Of a DNA stretch of 64,000 nucleotides, positions 23,006 to 32,434 are shown piece after piece. A program made the position numbers and the translations under genes. The DNA lies in the NCBI RefSeq assembly GCF_900199205.1, contig NZ_OBMJ01000001.1, positions 7,247,001 to 7,311,000 on the forward strand, given 5' to 3'. The DNA comes from Streptomyces sp. 1331.2. Lineage in GTDB: Bacteria > Actinomycetota > Actinomycetes > Streptomycetales > Streptomycetaceae. The notes under the pieces were generated by a model. That model was not told the DNA's origin and did no database searches. It worked only from the letters and a program-made list of their open reading frames with translations. How positions within the stretch are numbered: the first letter of the stretch is position 1; each line of letters begins with the position of its first letter.

Positions 23006-25674
23006 CGGACGCACAGCGGGACGCACCGAAGGGCGCCGGCTCCGAGCCGGCCCGGTACGTGCCCGGCCCGGCCGCCGTGGTCCGCCTCGCCGGCAGCCCG
23101 GTCGCCGCCCTGGAGGGACTGCGGTGCACACGGAGCTGGCGCACCGCCACCGCGCTGGTGCCGCTGCGCGCCGAGATCGCCGCCGAGGCCGACGAGCTGT
23201 CGAGGCTGCTGCACACGGCGATCGGTGCCACCGGAGACGGCGTGCTCAAGGCCCGGCTCGTCGCCGTGCGCAGGGCCGTGCACCGCGGCCGCCGGGTCGA
23301 CCCGGCACGGCTGGCCGACGTCCCCGCCGACCTGGCGGCTCCGGTCCGGGCGTGGACGGCACGGGTCGCCGAGCGCGACCGCCTCATGGCGGCACTGCCG
23401 GAGCACCTCGAACAGGACTGGGCCGCGAGCTACGAAGCCCTGCTCGACGCCGCTCGGCTGCCCGCCTTCCAACTCGGCCTCGTGCACGCCAACCCGGACG
23501 TGTTCCTGGCCCTGCGGAAGTGGTTCGACACCGGCCGCGCACCGCAGCGCCAGACCGTGCTGCGCCTGGCGCAGTACCTGGCCCGTTCCGCGGCGAAGAC
23601 CAGCCCGTACTCCACGTTCACCAGCAGTGGCCTGGCCGCCTGGGGCCGGGCCGAGGAGATCGTCGAGCCGGCCGGGCGACCGGCCGCGGGGCGGCCCGCC
23701 GCGGTGACCGCGACCGAGGTCAGCGTCGGATCGCTGCACCGGATCGCGCGGGCCGTCGGCGAACGCCCGGAGCTCCTCGGCGGCTGCCGGATCCGGATCA
23801 ACCCCAGCGCCACGGTCTTCGACGGCGCCCTGCTGTTCCTGGGCCGCCGGCCGGGCGAGTACGTGCACGGCCTCGCGCTCACCCCGACCCTGCGCCGGGT
23901 GCTGCAACTGGCCGCGGACGGGAGCACCTTCGACGACCTGCGGGGCACGCTGCTGGCCCTGGCGGCCGAGGGGAACCAGGTCGACGTGTTCCTGCGCCGG
24001 CTGGTGACGCTGGGCCTGCTGGAGCTGGTCCCGCCGCTCGCCGACCAGTCCGCGGACCCGGTCGCCGACCTGCGCGCCTGGCTGCACCGGCGCCGCCGAC
24101 CCGGTCTGGAACGGCTGGACCGGACCCTGCAGGAGCTGGCCGAGGCGCTGTCGAGCTACCCGACGATCACCGAACCCGGCGACCGGGTCGCCGTCCGCGA
24201 CGCCGTGGTCCGCACCCTGGACACCGCACTGCGCGAGGTCGGCGACCACGCCCACGCCCACAACCCGAAGATGGCCCAGGAGTTCGGCCGGTACAGCTTC
24301 TACGAGAACGCGGTGCACCCCGGAACGGCAGCCGTGCTGGACCGGGAGAGCTGGCGACCGCTGCTGGACGACCTCGACGCGGTGCGCACCCTGCTCGGCC
24401 TGATCGGTCCCGACCTGCCGTTCAAGCTCACGCTCGGCTCGCTGTTCCGGAGCAGGTACCCGGCCGGCGCGCAGATCCCGCTGCTGGTGTTCTACCGGGA
24501 CGTCCTGGCCGAGCAGTCCGCCGCCGTCCCGGGCCCGGCCGGGCGCGGCTCGCGCCTGGCGCACAGCCGGTTCGCCGACGCCGACAGCCCGGTCGAGGCC
24601 GTGCGCGAGCTGCACCGCCTGCGCACCGCCGGAAAGCGCCTGCTGGGCGAGCGGACGCCCGACCGGGACGGCGTGGTCCGCGTCGACCCCGAGGAGGTGC
24701 GCAAGCTGGCCGGGGAATGGCCGGAGTGGGTCCGCACACCGACCTCGCTCGCGGTCTACTGCCAGCTCGCCGACGCCGCGCACGGCCCGGAACTGGTGGT
24801 CAACAGCATCGGATGCGGCTTCGGCCGCGGCCGCAACCGGGTCCGGCAGATCATGGACGTGCTCGACCTGCACGCCGGCGTCCCGGACGAACCGGGGCCG
24901 GCCGCGGAGCACGACGGCGTGCTCTTCGCCGAGTTCGAGGCCGTGGCCCGCTCAGCCGTCAACGTCAGGAAGCCGGGTGTGCGGCTGGTCGTCGACTACC
25001 CCGGTGTGCGCAGCACGCGCGCGGACGAGGACCGGCTCCCGGTCAACGACCTCCACGTGGAGTGCGGCGAGGACGGGCTGCTCGCGCTGGTGTCGCGGCG
25101 GCTGGGCAGACGGATCTGCCCGGTGCACCCCGGCCTCGGCGCCGACCGGCTGCTGCCGCCCGCCGCACGGTTCATGATCGAGGCCTTCGGCGAGTCCAAC
25201 ACCTGGTTCGGTGCGCACACCGAGCTCAGGATGACCGCCGACCCGCGCACGGACGACGGCGTGCGCCACCTGCCCCGGCTGATGGTGGGCAACGTGGTGC
25301 TGCGCCGCGCCATGTGGATGACCCGCGCGGACCGGCTGCCCCGACGGGCCGACGCCGAGACCGGCGCGGCCTGGATGCTGCGGACGGCCGCCTGGCTGGC
25401 CGAACACGGCATCCCCGAGCGGTGCTTCGTCACCGTCCTCGACCCGGCCGCCCTGGGCGGGGGCGGGAACGGCCGGGGGCCGAGCAATGACACCAAACCG
25501 AACTACGTGGATTTCGCGAGCATGCTGCTGCTGCTCGGTTTGGAACGCCGGCTCGCCGAGCCGAACGCGATCGTGCAGATCAGCGAGATGCTGCCGGATC
25601 CCGGCCAGGTCCGCGGCGAGCACGTGGCGGAGTACATCGTGGAACTGAACGAGCCCGGAGTCACCTATGCCTGA
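23002..25674 (+). CDS. LanB-type glutamyl-tRNA-dependent dehydratase, N-terminal domain protein 1 (TbtB-like)
   Basis: 890 residues from ATG 23002 (ATGA overlap). It matches Lant_dehydr_N proteins. The motif AAKTSPYSTFTSSG (about 195-208) is the conserved K-SP-(F/Y)-STFT signature. Downstream segments NSIGCGFGRGRNR, MIEAFGESNTWFG and RLMVGNVVLRRAMWM, and a C-terminal PNYVDFAS and VAEYIVELN, complete the family. It transfers glutamate from Glu-tRNA to Ser/Thr side chains of the core, and a separate SpaB_C protein then eliminates glutamate to give Dha/Dhb. The split arrangement is typical of thiopeptides rather than lanthipeptides. The next gene overlaps by 8 bp. Confidence 0.88.
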   Translation: MTDAQRDAPKGAGSEPARYVPGPAAVVRLAGSPVAALEGLRCTRSWRTATALVPLRAEIAAEADELSRLLHTAIGATGDGVLKARLVAVRRAVHRGRRVDPARLADVPADLAAPVRAWTARVAERDRLMAALPEHLEQDWAASYEALLDAARLPAFQLGLVHANPDVFLALRKWFDTGRAPQRQTVLRLAQYLARSAAKTSPYSTFTSSGLAAWGRAEEIVEPAGRPAAGRPAAVTATEVSVGSLHRIARAVGERPELLGGCRIRINPSATVFDGALLFLGRRPGEYVHGLALTPTLRRVLQLAADGSTFDDLRGTLLALAAEGNQVDVFLRRLVTLGLLELVPPLADQSADPVADLRAWLHRRRRPGLERLDRTLQELAEALSSYPTITEPGDRVAVRDAVVRTLDTALREVGDHAHAHNPKMAQEFGRYSFYENAVHPGTAAVLDRESWRPLLDDLDAVRTLLGLIGPDLPFKLTLGSLFRSRYPAGAQIPLLVFYRDVLAEQSAAVPGPAGRGSRLAHSRFADADSPVEAVRELHRLRTAGKRLLGERTPDRDGVVRVDPEEVRKLAGEWPEWVRTPTSLAVYCQLADAAHGPELVVNSIGCGFGRGRNRVRQIMDVLDLHAGVPDEPGPAAEHDGVLFAEFEAVARSAVNVRKPGVRLVVDYPGVRSTRADEDRLPVNDLHVECGEDGLLALVSRRLGRRICPVHPGLGADRLLPPAARFMIEAFGESNTWFGAHTELRMTADPRTDDGVRHLPRLMVGNVVLRRAMWMTRADRLPRRADAETGAAWMLRTAAWLAEHGIPERCFVTVLDPAALGGGGNGRGPSNDTKPNYVDFASMLLLLGLERRLAEPNAIVQISEMLPDPGQVRGEHVAEYIVELNEPGVTYA

Positions 25675-26719
25675 CACGTCCGAGATGCCTGACACGCGCG
25701 AGCTGTCCGAGACGACCGAGATGCCTGAGGTGCCTGAGGTGGTGTCTGCGCACACATGGGTCAGCGCCCACCTCTTCTACCACGGCGACCAGGACGCCGT
25801 GATCGTCGGCGCCGTGAAGCCCGCCGTCGAGCGGCTGGGCCGGGCCGGACTGGTGGACGGTTTCTTCTTCCTCCGCTACTGGGAGGGCGGCCCGCACGTC
25901 CGCGTGCGGTTGCGCACCCGGCCGGAGCACGTCCAGGAGGTCCGCTCGGTCATCGAGGAGTCAGCCGCGGAGCTCTACCGCACCCTGCCGTCGACGTCCA
26001 CGCTGACCGAACAGGCCTACGCCGAGTCCGCGGCCGGACTCGCCGCCCTGGAGCGGATGGCCGACTACGACGCGGTGCTGCACCCGGACAACTCGGTCGC
26101 GTTCATCGACTACGTCCCCGAGACCGCGGCGTTCGGCACCGGTCGGTCCCTGGAAGCCGTCGAGAAGCAGTTCATGGCGTCCAGCGTGCTGGCGCTCGAA
26201 CTGATCGCCCGCGGCCGGACCCCGGGGCAGCGCGCCATGGACGCCTTCGCCATGCTGGCCGCCAACCGTACGGTCTTCACCGGCATCCTGCCCGAACTCG
26301 CCTACCAGGCACGGTTCATGGTCGAGAGCGGCGGCACCGCGGCCGAACTGCTGGGAGCGCCGGACTTCGAGCGGCACTTCGAGGCCAACAAGCCCCAGCT
26401 GCGCGCCTCCCTGGAGCAGGTGTGGGCGGCGACCAGGGGAGTGGCGCTGCCGGACGCGTCGGTGGCCGGCAGCTGGCTGCGGACCGTGCGCGAGGCCAAC
26501 GACACCCTGGTGGAGCTGGAGTTGCTGGGCCGGCTGGACGCCTACCCCGACTTCGAGGCCCCGGCCGACGTGCTGCAGCACATCAACCACCTGGTCCCGC
26601 AGCTGATCGTGGAGCGGTGCACCCACCTGATGTGCAACCGCCTCGGCATCAGCCTGGCCCAGGAGTCCCACCTGCGGCTGCTGCTGACCAGGACCGCCTT
26701 CGACCTGTGCGCGGTGTGA
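25667..26719 (+). CDS. SpaB_C / thiopeptide-type protein 1 (glutamate elimination or [4+2] cyclisation)
   Basis: 350 residues from ATG 25667 (8-bp overlap ATGCCTGA). The first ~26 residues are an unusual acidic repeat (MPDTSE, MPDTRE, LSETTE, MPEVPE). The family domain starts at ~27 (WVSAHLFYHGDQD), with FFLRYWEGGPHVRVRL, YVPETAAFGTG, and near the end HLMCNRLGISLAQESHLRLLL, all like the LanB C-terminal elimination domain. It probably partners with the LanB-N protein upstream to release glutamate and form dehydroalanine. The [4+2] pyridine synthases share this fold, so that role cannot be excluded. Internal in-frame ATGs at 25685 and 25721 could be used. Confidence 0.8.
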   Translation: MPDTSEMPDTRELSETTEMPEVPEVVSAHTWVSAHLFYHGDQDAVIVGAVKPAVERLGRAGLVDGFFFLRYWEGGPHVRVRLRTRPEHVQEVRSVIEESAAELYRTLPSTSTLTEQAYAESAAGLAALERMADYDAVLHPDNSVAFIDYVPETAAFGTGRSLEAVEKQFMASSVLALELIARGRTPGQRAMDAFAMLAANRTVFTGILPELAYQARFMVESGGTAAELLGAPDFERHFEANKPQLRASLEQVWAATRGVALPDASVAGSWLRTVREANDTLVELELLGRLDAYPDFEAPADVLQHINHLVPQLIVERCTHLMCNRLGISLAQESHLRLLLTRTAFDLCAV

Positions 26720-26724
26720 CCCCC

Positions 26725-28170
26725 ATGAGCGACGAGGCGACCCGCTACCAGGAGAGCGTGCACACGCCGACCGAGGTGGCGAACCCGGAGGCGTACCCGC
26801 CCCGACTGGTCAAGAGCTACCCGGGCGCACCACGGCACCCGCTGCCCTGGCCGCCCGAGAAGTCCGCGCACCGGCTGGGCGGGCTGCTCGCCGAGCTCGG
26901 CGGCATCACCCGGTCCCAGTGGCTGACCCCGCTGGACATGCTGCCGTTCACCGACAGCTTCGAGGCCATCCCGGACGACGATCCGCTGCAGTGGCTGGTG
27001 ACCCGGCGTCCGACGCCGTCGGGGGGCGCCCGGTACAGCGCCGAGTGGTACGTGATCGCCGGACCCGACTCCGAGGTCCCGACCGGCGTCCACTACTACG
27101 ACCCGGCCCGGCACGAGCTGGTGCGCCTGCGGTCGGGCGACTACCTGAGCCGGGTGGCCTCCCGGCCGGCCACCACCGTCCTGGTGCACACCAGCGTCTT
27201 CTGGCGGCTGGCCGCCAAGTACGGCGAGATGTACTACCGGCTCGCCTGCCTGGAGGCCGGCATCCAGGTGGCCCAGGCGCTCGTGGTCGGGACCGACGAG
27301 GACGCCACGGCCCGGCTGTGCTTCCCCGACGCCGACCTCACCGAACTGCTGGGGCTCGACCCGAGGGCGGAAGGGGTGCACGCCGTCGTCGAGCTGGTCG
27401 CCCCGGTGCCCGCCGCGTTCGAGGGCCCCTCGCTGGCCGCCTTCCCGCGCGCCCTCGCCGCGCACGCGTCCGTGCTCCGGCAGAGCCGGCCCGCCCCGCA
27501 ACCACTGCCGTCCGCGCCCGCCGGAGAGGCGCCCGCCGGGGAGGCGCCCGCCGGGGAGGTCGGGCGGATCGCCCTGCCGCACGCGGCCGTGGACCTGCGC
27601 GCCGGCACGCGGACCCGCCACGCGGCGATGCGCGGCTTCAAGGGCGAGACCCTGCCGATCGGCAGGCTGGCCACGATCCTCACCGCCTACGGGCGGCAGG
27701 AACGCTGGGACCTGCCGGCCAACCTGGTCGAGTTCTACTGCGTCATCGCCGACGTGGCCGGCGTCCCGGACGGCGCGTACCGCTACCTTCCCGACGAGCA
27801 CTGCCTGGAGCTGGTCTCCGAGGGCGACCCGCGCCGGCGGCTGCGCGAAGCCGCGCTGGCCGCGCTCACCCAGCAGGGCGCCCGCACGGCGAACCTGTGG
27901 CTGCTGCCGGTGGGCGACGCGGAGGCGGCCGAGGAGCGGTTCGGCCCCCGCTGGTACCGCGTGCAGCAGGCCGCCGCCGGCGCCGCACTGCACCGGGCCT
28001 GCCTCGCCGCCGCGGCCGTCGACGTGGCCGGCCGGATCCAGAACGACGTGCTCACCCACCTGCTGGACGCCTGGTTCGGCCTGGACGGGCGCAAGCGCAG
28101 CCTGCTGGTGGCGCAACTGGGCACCGAGCACCCCGCCGGGCTGCGCCCCGAGTTCCGGCTGACCTGGTGA
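26725..28170 (+). CDS. SagB-type dehydrogenase 2
   Basis: 481 residues, 5 bp after the previous stop. Two nitroreductase-like halves are seen: residues ~50-220 (WYVIAGPDSEVPTGVHYYD, KYGEMYYRLACLEAGIQVAQAL) and ~285-481 (MRGFKGETLPIGRLATIL, GVPDGAYRYLPDEH, WYRVQQAAAGAALHRACLAAAAVDVAGRIQ). They are joined by a Pro/Ala-rich linker with a tandem APAGE repeat. It is diverged from dehydrogenase 1 but has the same architecture, so it is not a recent duplicate. It presumably oxidises azolines made by the adjacent YcaO 2, possibly a different residue class. Confidence 0.83.
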   Translation: MSDEATRYQESVHTPTEVANPEAYPPRLVKSYPGAPRHPLPWPPEKSAHRLGGLLAELGGITRSQWLTPLDMLPFTDSFEAIPDDDPLQWLVTRRPTPSGGARYSAEWYVIAGPDSEVPTGVHYYDPARHELVRLRSGDYLSRVASRPATTVLVHTSVFWRLAAKYGEMYYRLACLEAGIQVAQALVVGTDEDATARLCFPDADLTELLGLDPRAEGVHAVVELVAPVPAAFEGPSLAAFPRALAAHASVLRQSRPAPQPLPSAPAGEAPAGEAPAGEVGRIALPHAAVDLRAGTRTRHAAMRGFKGETLPIGRLATILTAYGRQERWDLPANLVEFYCVIADVAGVPDGAYRYLPDEHCLELVSEGDPRRRLREAALAALTQQGARTANLWLLPVGDAEAAEERFGPRWYRVQQAAAGAALHRACLAAAAVDVAGRIQNDVLTHLLDAWFGLDGRKRSLLVAQLGTEHPAGLRPEFRLTW

Positions 28171-28184
28171 GGGGGACCACACTC

Positions 28185-30038
28185 GTGAGCGACACCGTCC
28201 TCGGTGAGGGCCTGCTGGCCGACGCCATCGCCCGGCGCCCACCCTCGATGCTGGTGGTGGCGCGCGACGGCTGGGACACCGGCGACTGGACCGCGGCGCA
28301 CGACCGGGGCGAGCCGTGGCTGCCGGTGTGGACCGAACTCGACCGGGTGGTGATCGGCCCGCTGGTCCGGCCCGGCGAGCGCGGCTGCGCCTGGTGCGTG
28401 CAGACCTGGCGGGCCGCCGCGCCCGAACGCGCGCCCTGGACGGCCGAACTGCGCGCGGACGACCGGATCGCGACCAGCCCGTCCGGCTGGCTGTCCGGCT
28501 TCGCCGCCGAGGCCGTGTGCGAGGTGCTGCACTCCGGCATCGCCGCGGACTGCTGCTGGTACCTCGACCTGCGCGACCTGTCGCTGACCCGGCACGCGTT
28601 CCTCCCGGACCCGCTGTGCGCGGTCTGCGGCGCACTGCCCGAGGACACCGCGGAACGGGCCGTGATCGTGCCCGCCGCCCGGCCCAAGCCCCGGGCCCGC
28701 TCCAGCCGGATCCGCGAACTCTCCGAGTCCCGGCTGACCGAGCTCTACGTGGACGCCGAGACCGGGGTGGTCGCCCCGCCGCGCGGGATGCGCGACTCGA
28801 TGGTCCCGCTGACCGAATCGGTCCTGGCCGAGTACGGCTACCGGGGCGAGGCGGGGTTCGGACGCACCCGGGACTTCGCCTCCAGCCGGGCCACCGCGGT
28901 CGCCGAGGCACTGGAACGGCTCGGCGGCCAGTGGCCCTGGGGCAAGCGGACCGTCGTGCGCGGCAGCTACGCGGAACTCGCCGGGGACGCCCTGGACCCG
29001 CGCTCGCTCGGCCTGCTCGCCCCGGAGCGCTACCTGGAACCGGACTGCGCCCACCAGCCGTTCACCGAGGACGCCGTGGTGTCCTGGGTGTGGGCCTACT
29101 CCTTCGGCCGGGCCCGGCCGGTGCTCGTGCCGGAGACCCACGCCTACTACCGGACGCAGTTCCAGCCCGGGGCCCGGTCGGACAAGCCGTTCACCTTCGA
29201 GATCTCCAACGGCTGTGCGCTCGGCGGCTGCGTCGAGGAGGCGGTCCTGCACGGGATCCTCGAAGTCGTGGAGCGCGACGCGTTCCTGATGACCTGGTAC
29301 GCCAGGCTGCCCGTCCCCGAGGTGGACCTCGCCCGGGCACCGGACCCGCGCATCCGGCTGCTCGTGGAACGCATCGAGCGCACCGGGTGCCGGGCGCGGG
29401 CCTTCGACATCACCCTGACCGAGGGGATCCGCGCGTTCTGGGTCCTCGCCCAGGACACCACCGGCGACGGCACCCGGCCGAAGGTCGTCTGCACCAGCGG
29501 CTCGGCGCTGGACCCGGTCGCCGCCGTGCTCACCGCCCTCGGCGAGCTGGCGCCGATCGTCGAACAGGAGCAGGCCAGGTACCCGGCCGAGGCCGAACGG
29601 GCCCGGCGGATGGCCGCCGACCCCGAACTCGTGCGGATCATGACCGACCACTCGCTGGCCAACGCGACGCCCGCGGCGTTCGACCGCTTCTCCTTCCTGC
29701 TCGACGGCGACCGCCTGACCGGCTGGGACGAGGTGATCGCCCGCAACCCCTGGCCGCTCAACACCGACCTGCGGGACGACCTGACCGAGGCCGTCGACCG
29801 GATGCTGGCCGGCGGCATGGACGTCGTGGTCGTCGACCAGACCTCGCCCCTGCACCGGGCCGCCGACCTGCACTGCGTCAAGGTGATCGTGCCCGGCGCC
29901 CTGTCCATGACCTTCGGCCACCGCAACCGGCGCACCGCCGGGCTGCCCCGGCTGCGGGAGGTGCCCCACCGGCTCGGCCACGCGCCGCGCCCGCTGACCG
30001 AGGCCGACCTGAACCCCCACCCCCACCCGTTCCCATGA
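28185..30038 (+). CDS. YcaO cyclodehydratase 2 with E1-like N-terminal region
   Basis: 617 residues from GTG 28185, chosen because GAGGGGG lies 9 nt upstream; GTG 28167 overlapping the previous stop is possible. Residues ~1-170 form a larger partner-like region than in YcaO 1, with a GCAWCVQTW and a LCAVCGALPED CXXC pair. The YcaO domain (~190-617) repeats the paralogue's landmarks: GFGRTRDFASSRATAVAEALERL, FEISNGCALGGCVEEAVLHG, EVVERDAFLMTWYA and the C-terminal PHPHPFP tail. Overall it is a close structural match to YcaO 1. The second enzyme might act on Ser/Thr (oxazoles) or a subset of Cys; this is inference. Confidence 0.88.
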   Translation: MSDTVLGEGLLADAIARRPPSMLVVARDGWDTGDWTAAHDRGEPWLPVWTELDRVVIGPLVRPGERGCAWCVQTWRAAAPERAPWTAELRADDRIATSPSGWLSGFAAEAVCEVLHSGIAADCCWYLDLRDLSLTRHAFLPDPLCAVCGALPEDTAERAVIVPAARPKPRARSSRIRELSESRLTELYVDAETGVVAPPRGMRDSMVPLTESVLAEYGYRGEAGFGRTRDFASSRATAVAEALERLGGQWPWGKRTVVRGSYAELAGDALDPRSLGLLAPERYLEPDCAHQPFTEDAVVSWVWAYSFGRARPVLVPETHAYYRTQFQPGARSDKPFTFEISNGCALGGCVEEAVLHGILEVVERDAFLMTWYARLPVPEVDLARAPDPRIRLLVERIERTGCRARAFDITLTEGIRAFWVLAQDTTGDGTRPKVVCTSGSALDPVAAVLTALGELAPIVEQEQARYPAEAERARRMAADPELVRIMTDHSLANATPAAFDRFSFLLDGDRLTGWDEVIARNPWPLNTDLRDDLTEAVDRMLAGGMDVVVVDQTSPLHRAADLHCVKVIVPGALSMTFGHRNRRTAGLPRLREVPHRLGHAPRPLTEADLNPHPHPFP

Positions 30039-32434
30039 CCGCCCACGCCACCACCTTCGCAGTACGCGTCGCAGGCCTGCCCGCGGACGTGGTCGACCGC
30101 CTGGTCGACCACCGGCTGCGGCGCGAGCTGGTCGCGCTCTCCCGCACGGCGGCCGAACTGACCGCCGACGCCGCCGCGCTGTCCGACCGCTGCCACGCCG
30201 TGATCGGCGCGCTGCCCGACCCAGCGGCCAAGCCCCGGCTGGTCGCGCTGCGCCGGACGGTCCACCAGCTGCGCGATCCGGCCCGGCTGCTCGCCGAACC
30301 GCCGGTCGCCTCGGCCCTCGGCGTCGAACTCACCGCGGACATCGCCGGGTTCGGCCGAAAGCTGGGCCGGTACCGCGCCGACCGCGCACAGCTGCCGACC
30401 GTACTGGCCGAAGCCACCAGGGCCGTCGACGCGGCCCTGCGCGAGATCGGTGCGGACCCCCGGTTCGACCAGGGCCTCGCCCACGCCAGCCCCACCCTGC
30501 ACACGGTGCTCCGACGGCGGCCCGGGCGGGCGGAGTTGATCCGGCTGGCCGGCTACGCCGCGCGCGCCGCCGTCAAGACCAGCCCGTTCAGCACCTTCAC
30601 CGCCGGCGGCCTCGGCCGGTTCGTCCCGGACGGTCCGGCCCTGCACTGGGCCACGACCGAACCGGCGCGCTCGATCGTCGAACTCGACCTGTCGGTCCTC
30701 ACCCCGCTGGCCGCCGCCGCGACCGAGCCGACGGTCCGGGTCAACCCCAGCGCGCGCCTGGAAGCCGACACCGTCCGCTTCCTCGGCCCGGCACCGGCGG
30801 AGGACCTCCTCACCCTGCCGCTGACCCCACCGCTGCGGCACTGCCTGCGCGCCGCCGCCGGCCGTCCGACCCTCGCCGCGCTGGCGGCGGGCTTCCCCGC
30901 GCCGCCGGAGCAGACGGCCGGGTACCTGCGCTCACTCCTCGCGAGCGGACTGCTCCTGCTCCAGCCGGACTTCGACGACCACGGCATCGATCCGATACGG
31001 CAGTTGGCCGAGCGGATCCCCGCCCTGGCCCCGGTCCGGGAGCAACTGCGGTCGTACGCCGGCGCGCGGGGAGCCGACCGCGTCCTGCTCGGGCAGGCGC
31101 TCCACGAGCAGCTGAACGGCCTCGGCATCACGGGCAAACTGCGGGACGTGGTGACCGAGCAGTCGGTCATCCCCGGAACCGTGGTCGAGGCGGGCCTGCC
31201 GTCCTGGCAGGAGGCCCTGGACGACCTGGCCCTCGCCTGCCGGCTGCTCGCGGTCTTCGACTGCACGCTGCCGTTCAAACTGGCGGTCGCCGCGTTCGTC
31301 CGCGAGCACTACGGCACCGGGGCGCGAGTCCCGTTCGACCGCTTCTACGCGGACCTCCTCCGCGACGGCGACGAGGTCCGACGGCTGCACCCCGCCGCGA
31401 TCGCCTTCGACCCGACCCCGGCCGCGACCCTCGCGGCCGGCCCGGTCCCGGAGGTGCGCCGGCTGGTGGACCTGATCGCCGAGGTCCGGCGCGCGATGCC
31501 GGACCGTCAGCGGATCGAGAAGGTGCTCGCCACGCTGCCGGCCTGGGTGCGCCCGGTCGGCTCGGTCGCCGTCTACGCCCAGCGCGACGGCGAGGAACTG
31601 ATCGTCAACGCGGTGAACTCCGGCTTCGGCCGGGCCCGTTCGCAGCTGCGCCGACTGCTGCGCCACCTCTCCGACGACCCGCTCCCGGTCGACGTGGTGC
31701 ACCCGGGCGCACCGACGTACGCCGAGTTCACCCAGACCCTCGCCACCTCGCTCAACCAGCGCGAACCGGCCCTGCCGGACCGGCTCGACTACCCGCCACC
31801 CGCCCGGCTGACGGTCGGCGTGGACGGCGACGGACTGCCGGCCCTGTTCGACGGCGGATCGATCGTCCGTCCGGTCCACGGCGGACTGTCCTACGAGCGG
31901 CAGCTCCCGCCGGTGATGGCGCTGCTGATCGAGGCGTTCGGCGAGAACCCCCTGCTGCTGCGGCCCGACCAGCCGCTCCAGCACGACGCGAGCGCCGGAA
32001 CCGGGCAGGGCCGCCTCCTGCACGCGCCGCGGCTGAGCATCGGACGCGTGGTGCTGCGGCGGGCCACCTGGGTGGCGCAGCCGGGCACACTGCCGCGCCG
32101 CGCGGCCGGCCAGTCCGACGCGGACTTCCTGCTCGCGCTGACGGCCTGGCTGACCGAACACGGCCTCCCCCTGCGGTTCTTCGTGTCCGTGCTGCGGACC
32201 GGCGCCTCCGGGGCCGGTCCGTTCGCGGGCGACCGCAGCCGCAAGCCGGTGTACGTCGACATCGGCTCGCCGCCGCTCGTCCTGGCCTTCGAGCGACTGG
32301 CCAGGGATCCGGCGAGCGCGGCCGTGTTCCAGGAGGTCACGCCCGGGCCCGAGACCGCGCTCCTCGACCACCAGAAGGTGCCGAGAGTGACCGAGTACGT
32401 CATCGAGCTCAACTGCCGAGGAGACCAGGAATGA
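30035..32434 (+). CDS. LanB-type glutamylation protein 2 (Lant_dehydr_N)
   Basis: 799 residues from ATG 30035 (ATGA overlap with YcaO 2). The signature AVKTSPFSTFTAGG is present near residue 180. Other conserved segments are IVNAVNSGFGRARSQ, LLIEAFGENPLLL, RLSIGRVVLRRATWV, KPVYVDIGSPPLVLAFERL and VTEYVIELNCRG. It has the same domain plan as the 890-residue paralogue but is ~90 residues shorter and clearly diverged. A thiopeptide cluster normally needs one such protein. Possible roles are dehydration of a different Ser/Thr set, a heteromeric complex with protein 1, or a PEARL-like aminoacyl-tRNA ligase role. Confidence 0.85.
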   Translation: MTAHATTFAVRVAGLPADVVDRLVDHRLRRELVALSRTAAELTADAAALSDRCHAVIGALPDPAAKPRLVALRRTVHQLRDPARLLAEPPVASALGVELTADIAGFGRKLGRYRADRAQLPTVLAEATRAVDAALREIGADPRFDQGLAHASPTLHTVLRRRPGRAELIRLAGYAARAAVKTSPFSTFTAGGLGRFVPDGPALHWATTEPARSIVELDLSVLTPLAAAATEPTVRVNPSARLEADTVRFLGPAPAEDLLTLPLTPPLRHCLRAAAGRPTLAALAAGFPAPPEQTAGYLRSLLASGLLLLQPDFDDHGIDPIRQLAERIPALAPVREQLRSYAGARGADRVLLGQALHEQLNGLGITGKLRDVVTEQSVIPGTVVEAGLPSWQEALDDLALACRLLAVFDCTLPFKLAVAAFVREHYGTGARVPFDRFYADLLRDGDEVRRLHPAAIAFDPTPAATLAAGPVPEVRRLVDLIAEVRRAMPDRQRIEKVLATLPAWVRPVGSVAVYAQRDGEELIVNAVNSGFGRARSQLRRLLRHLSDDPLPVDVVHPGAPTYAEFTQTLATSLNQREPALPDRLDYPPPARLTVGVDGDGLPALFDGGSIVRPVHGGLSYERQLPPVMALLIEAFGENPLLLRPDQPLQHDASAGTGQGRLLHAPRLSIGRVVLRRATWVAQPGTLPRRAAGQSDADFLLALTAWLTEHGLPLRFFVSVLRTGASGAGPFAGDRSRKPVYVDIGSPPLVLAFERLARDPASAAVFQEVTPGPETALLDHQKVPRVTEYVIELNCRGDQE

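Noticed and set aside
27518..27560. Tandem APAGE repeat in SagB dehydrogenase 2 as a special domain
   Set aside because: It lies between the two nitroreductase-like halves and is best explained as a flexible linker.
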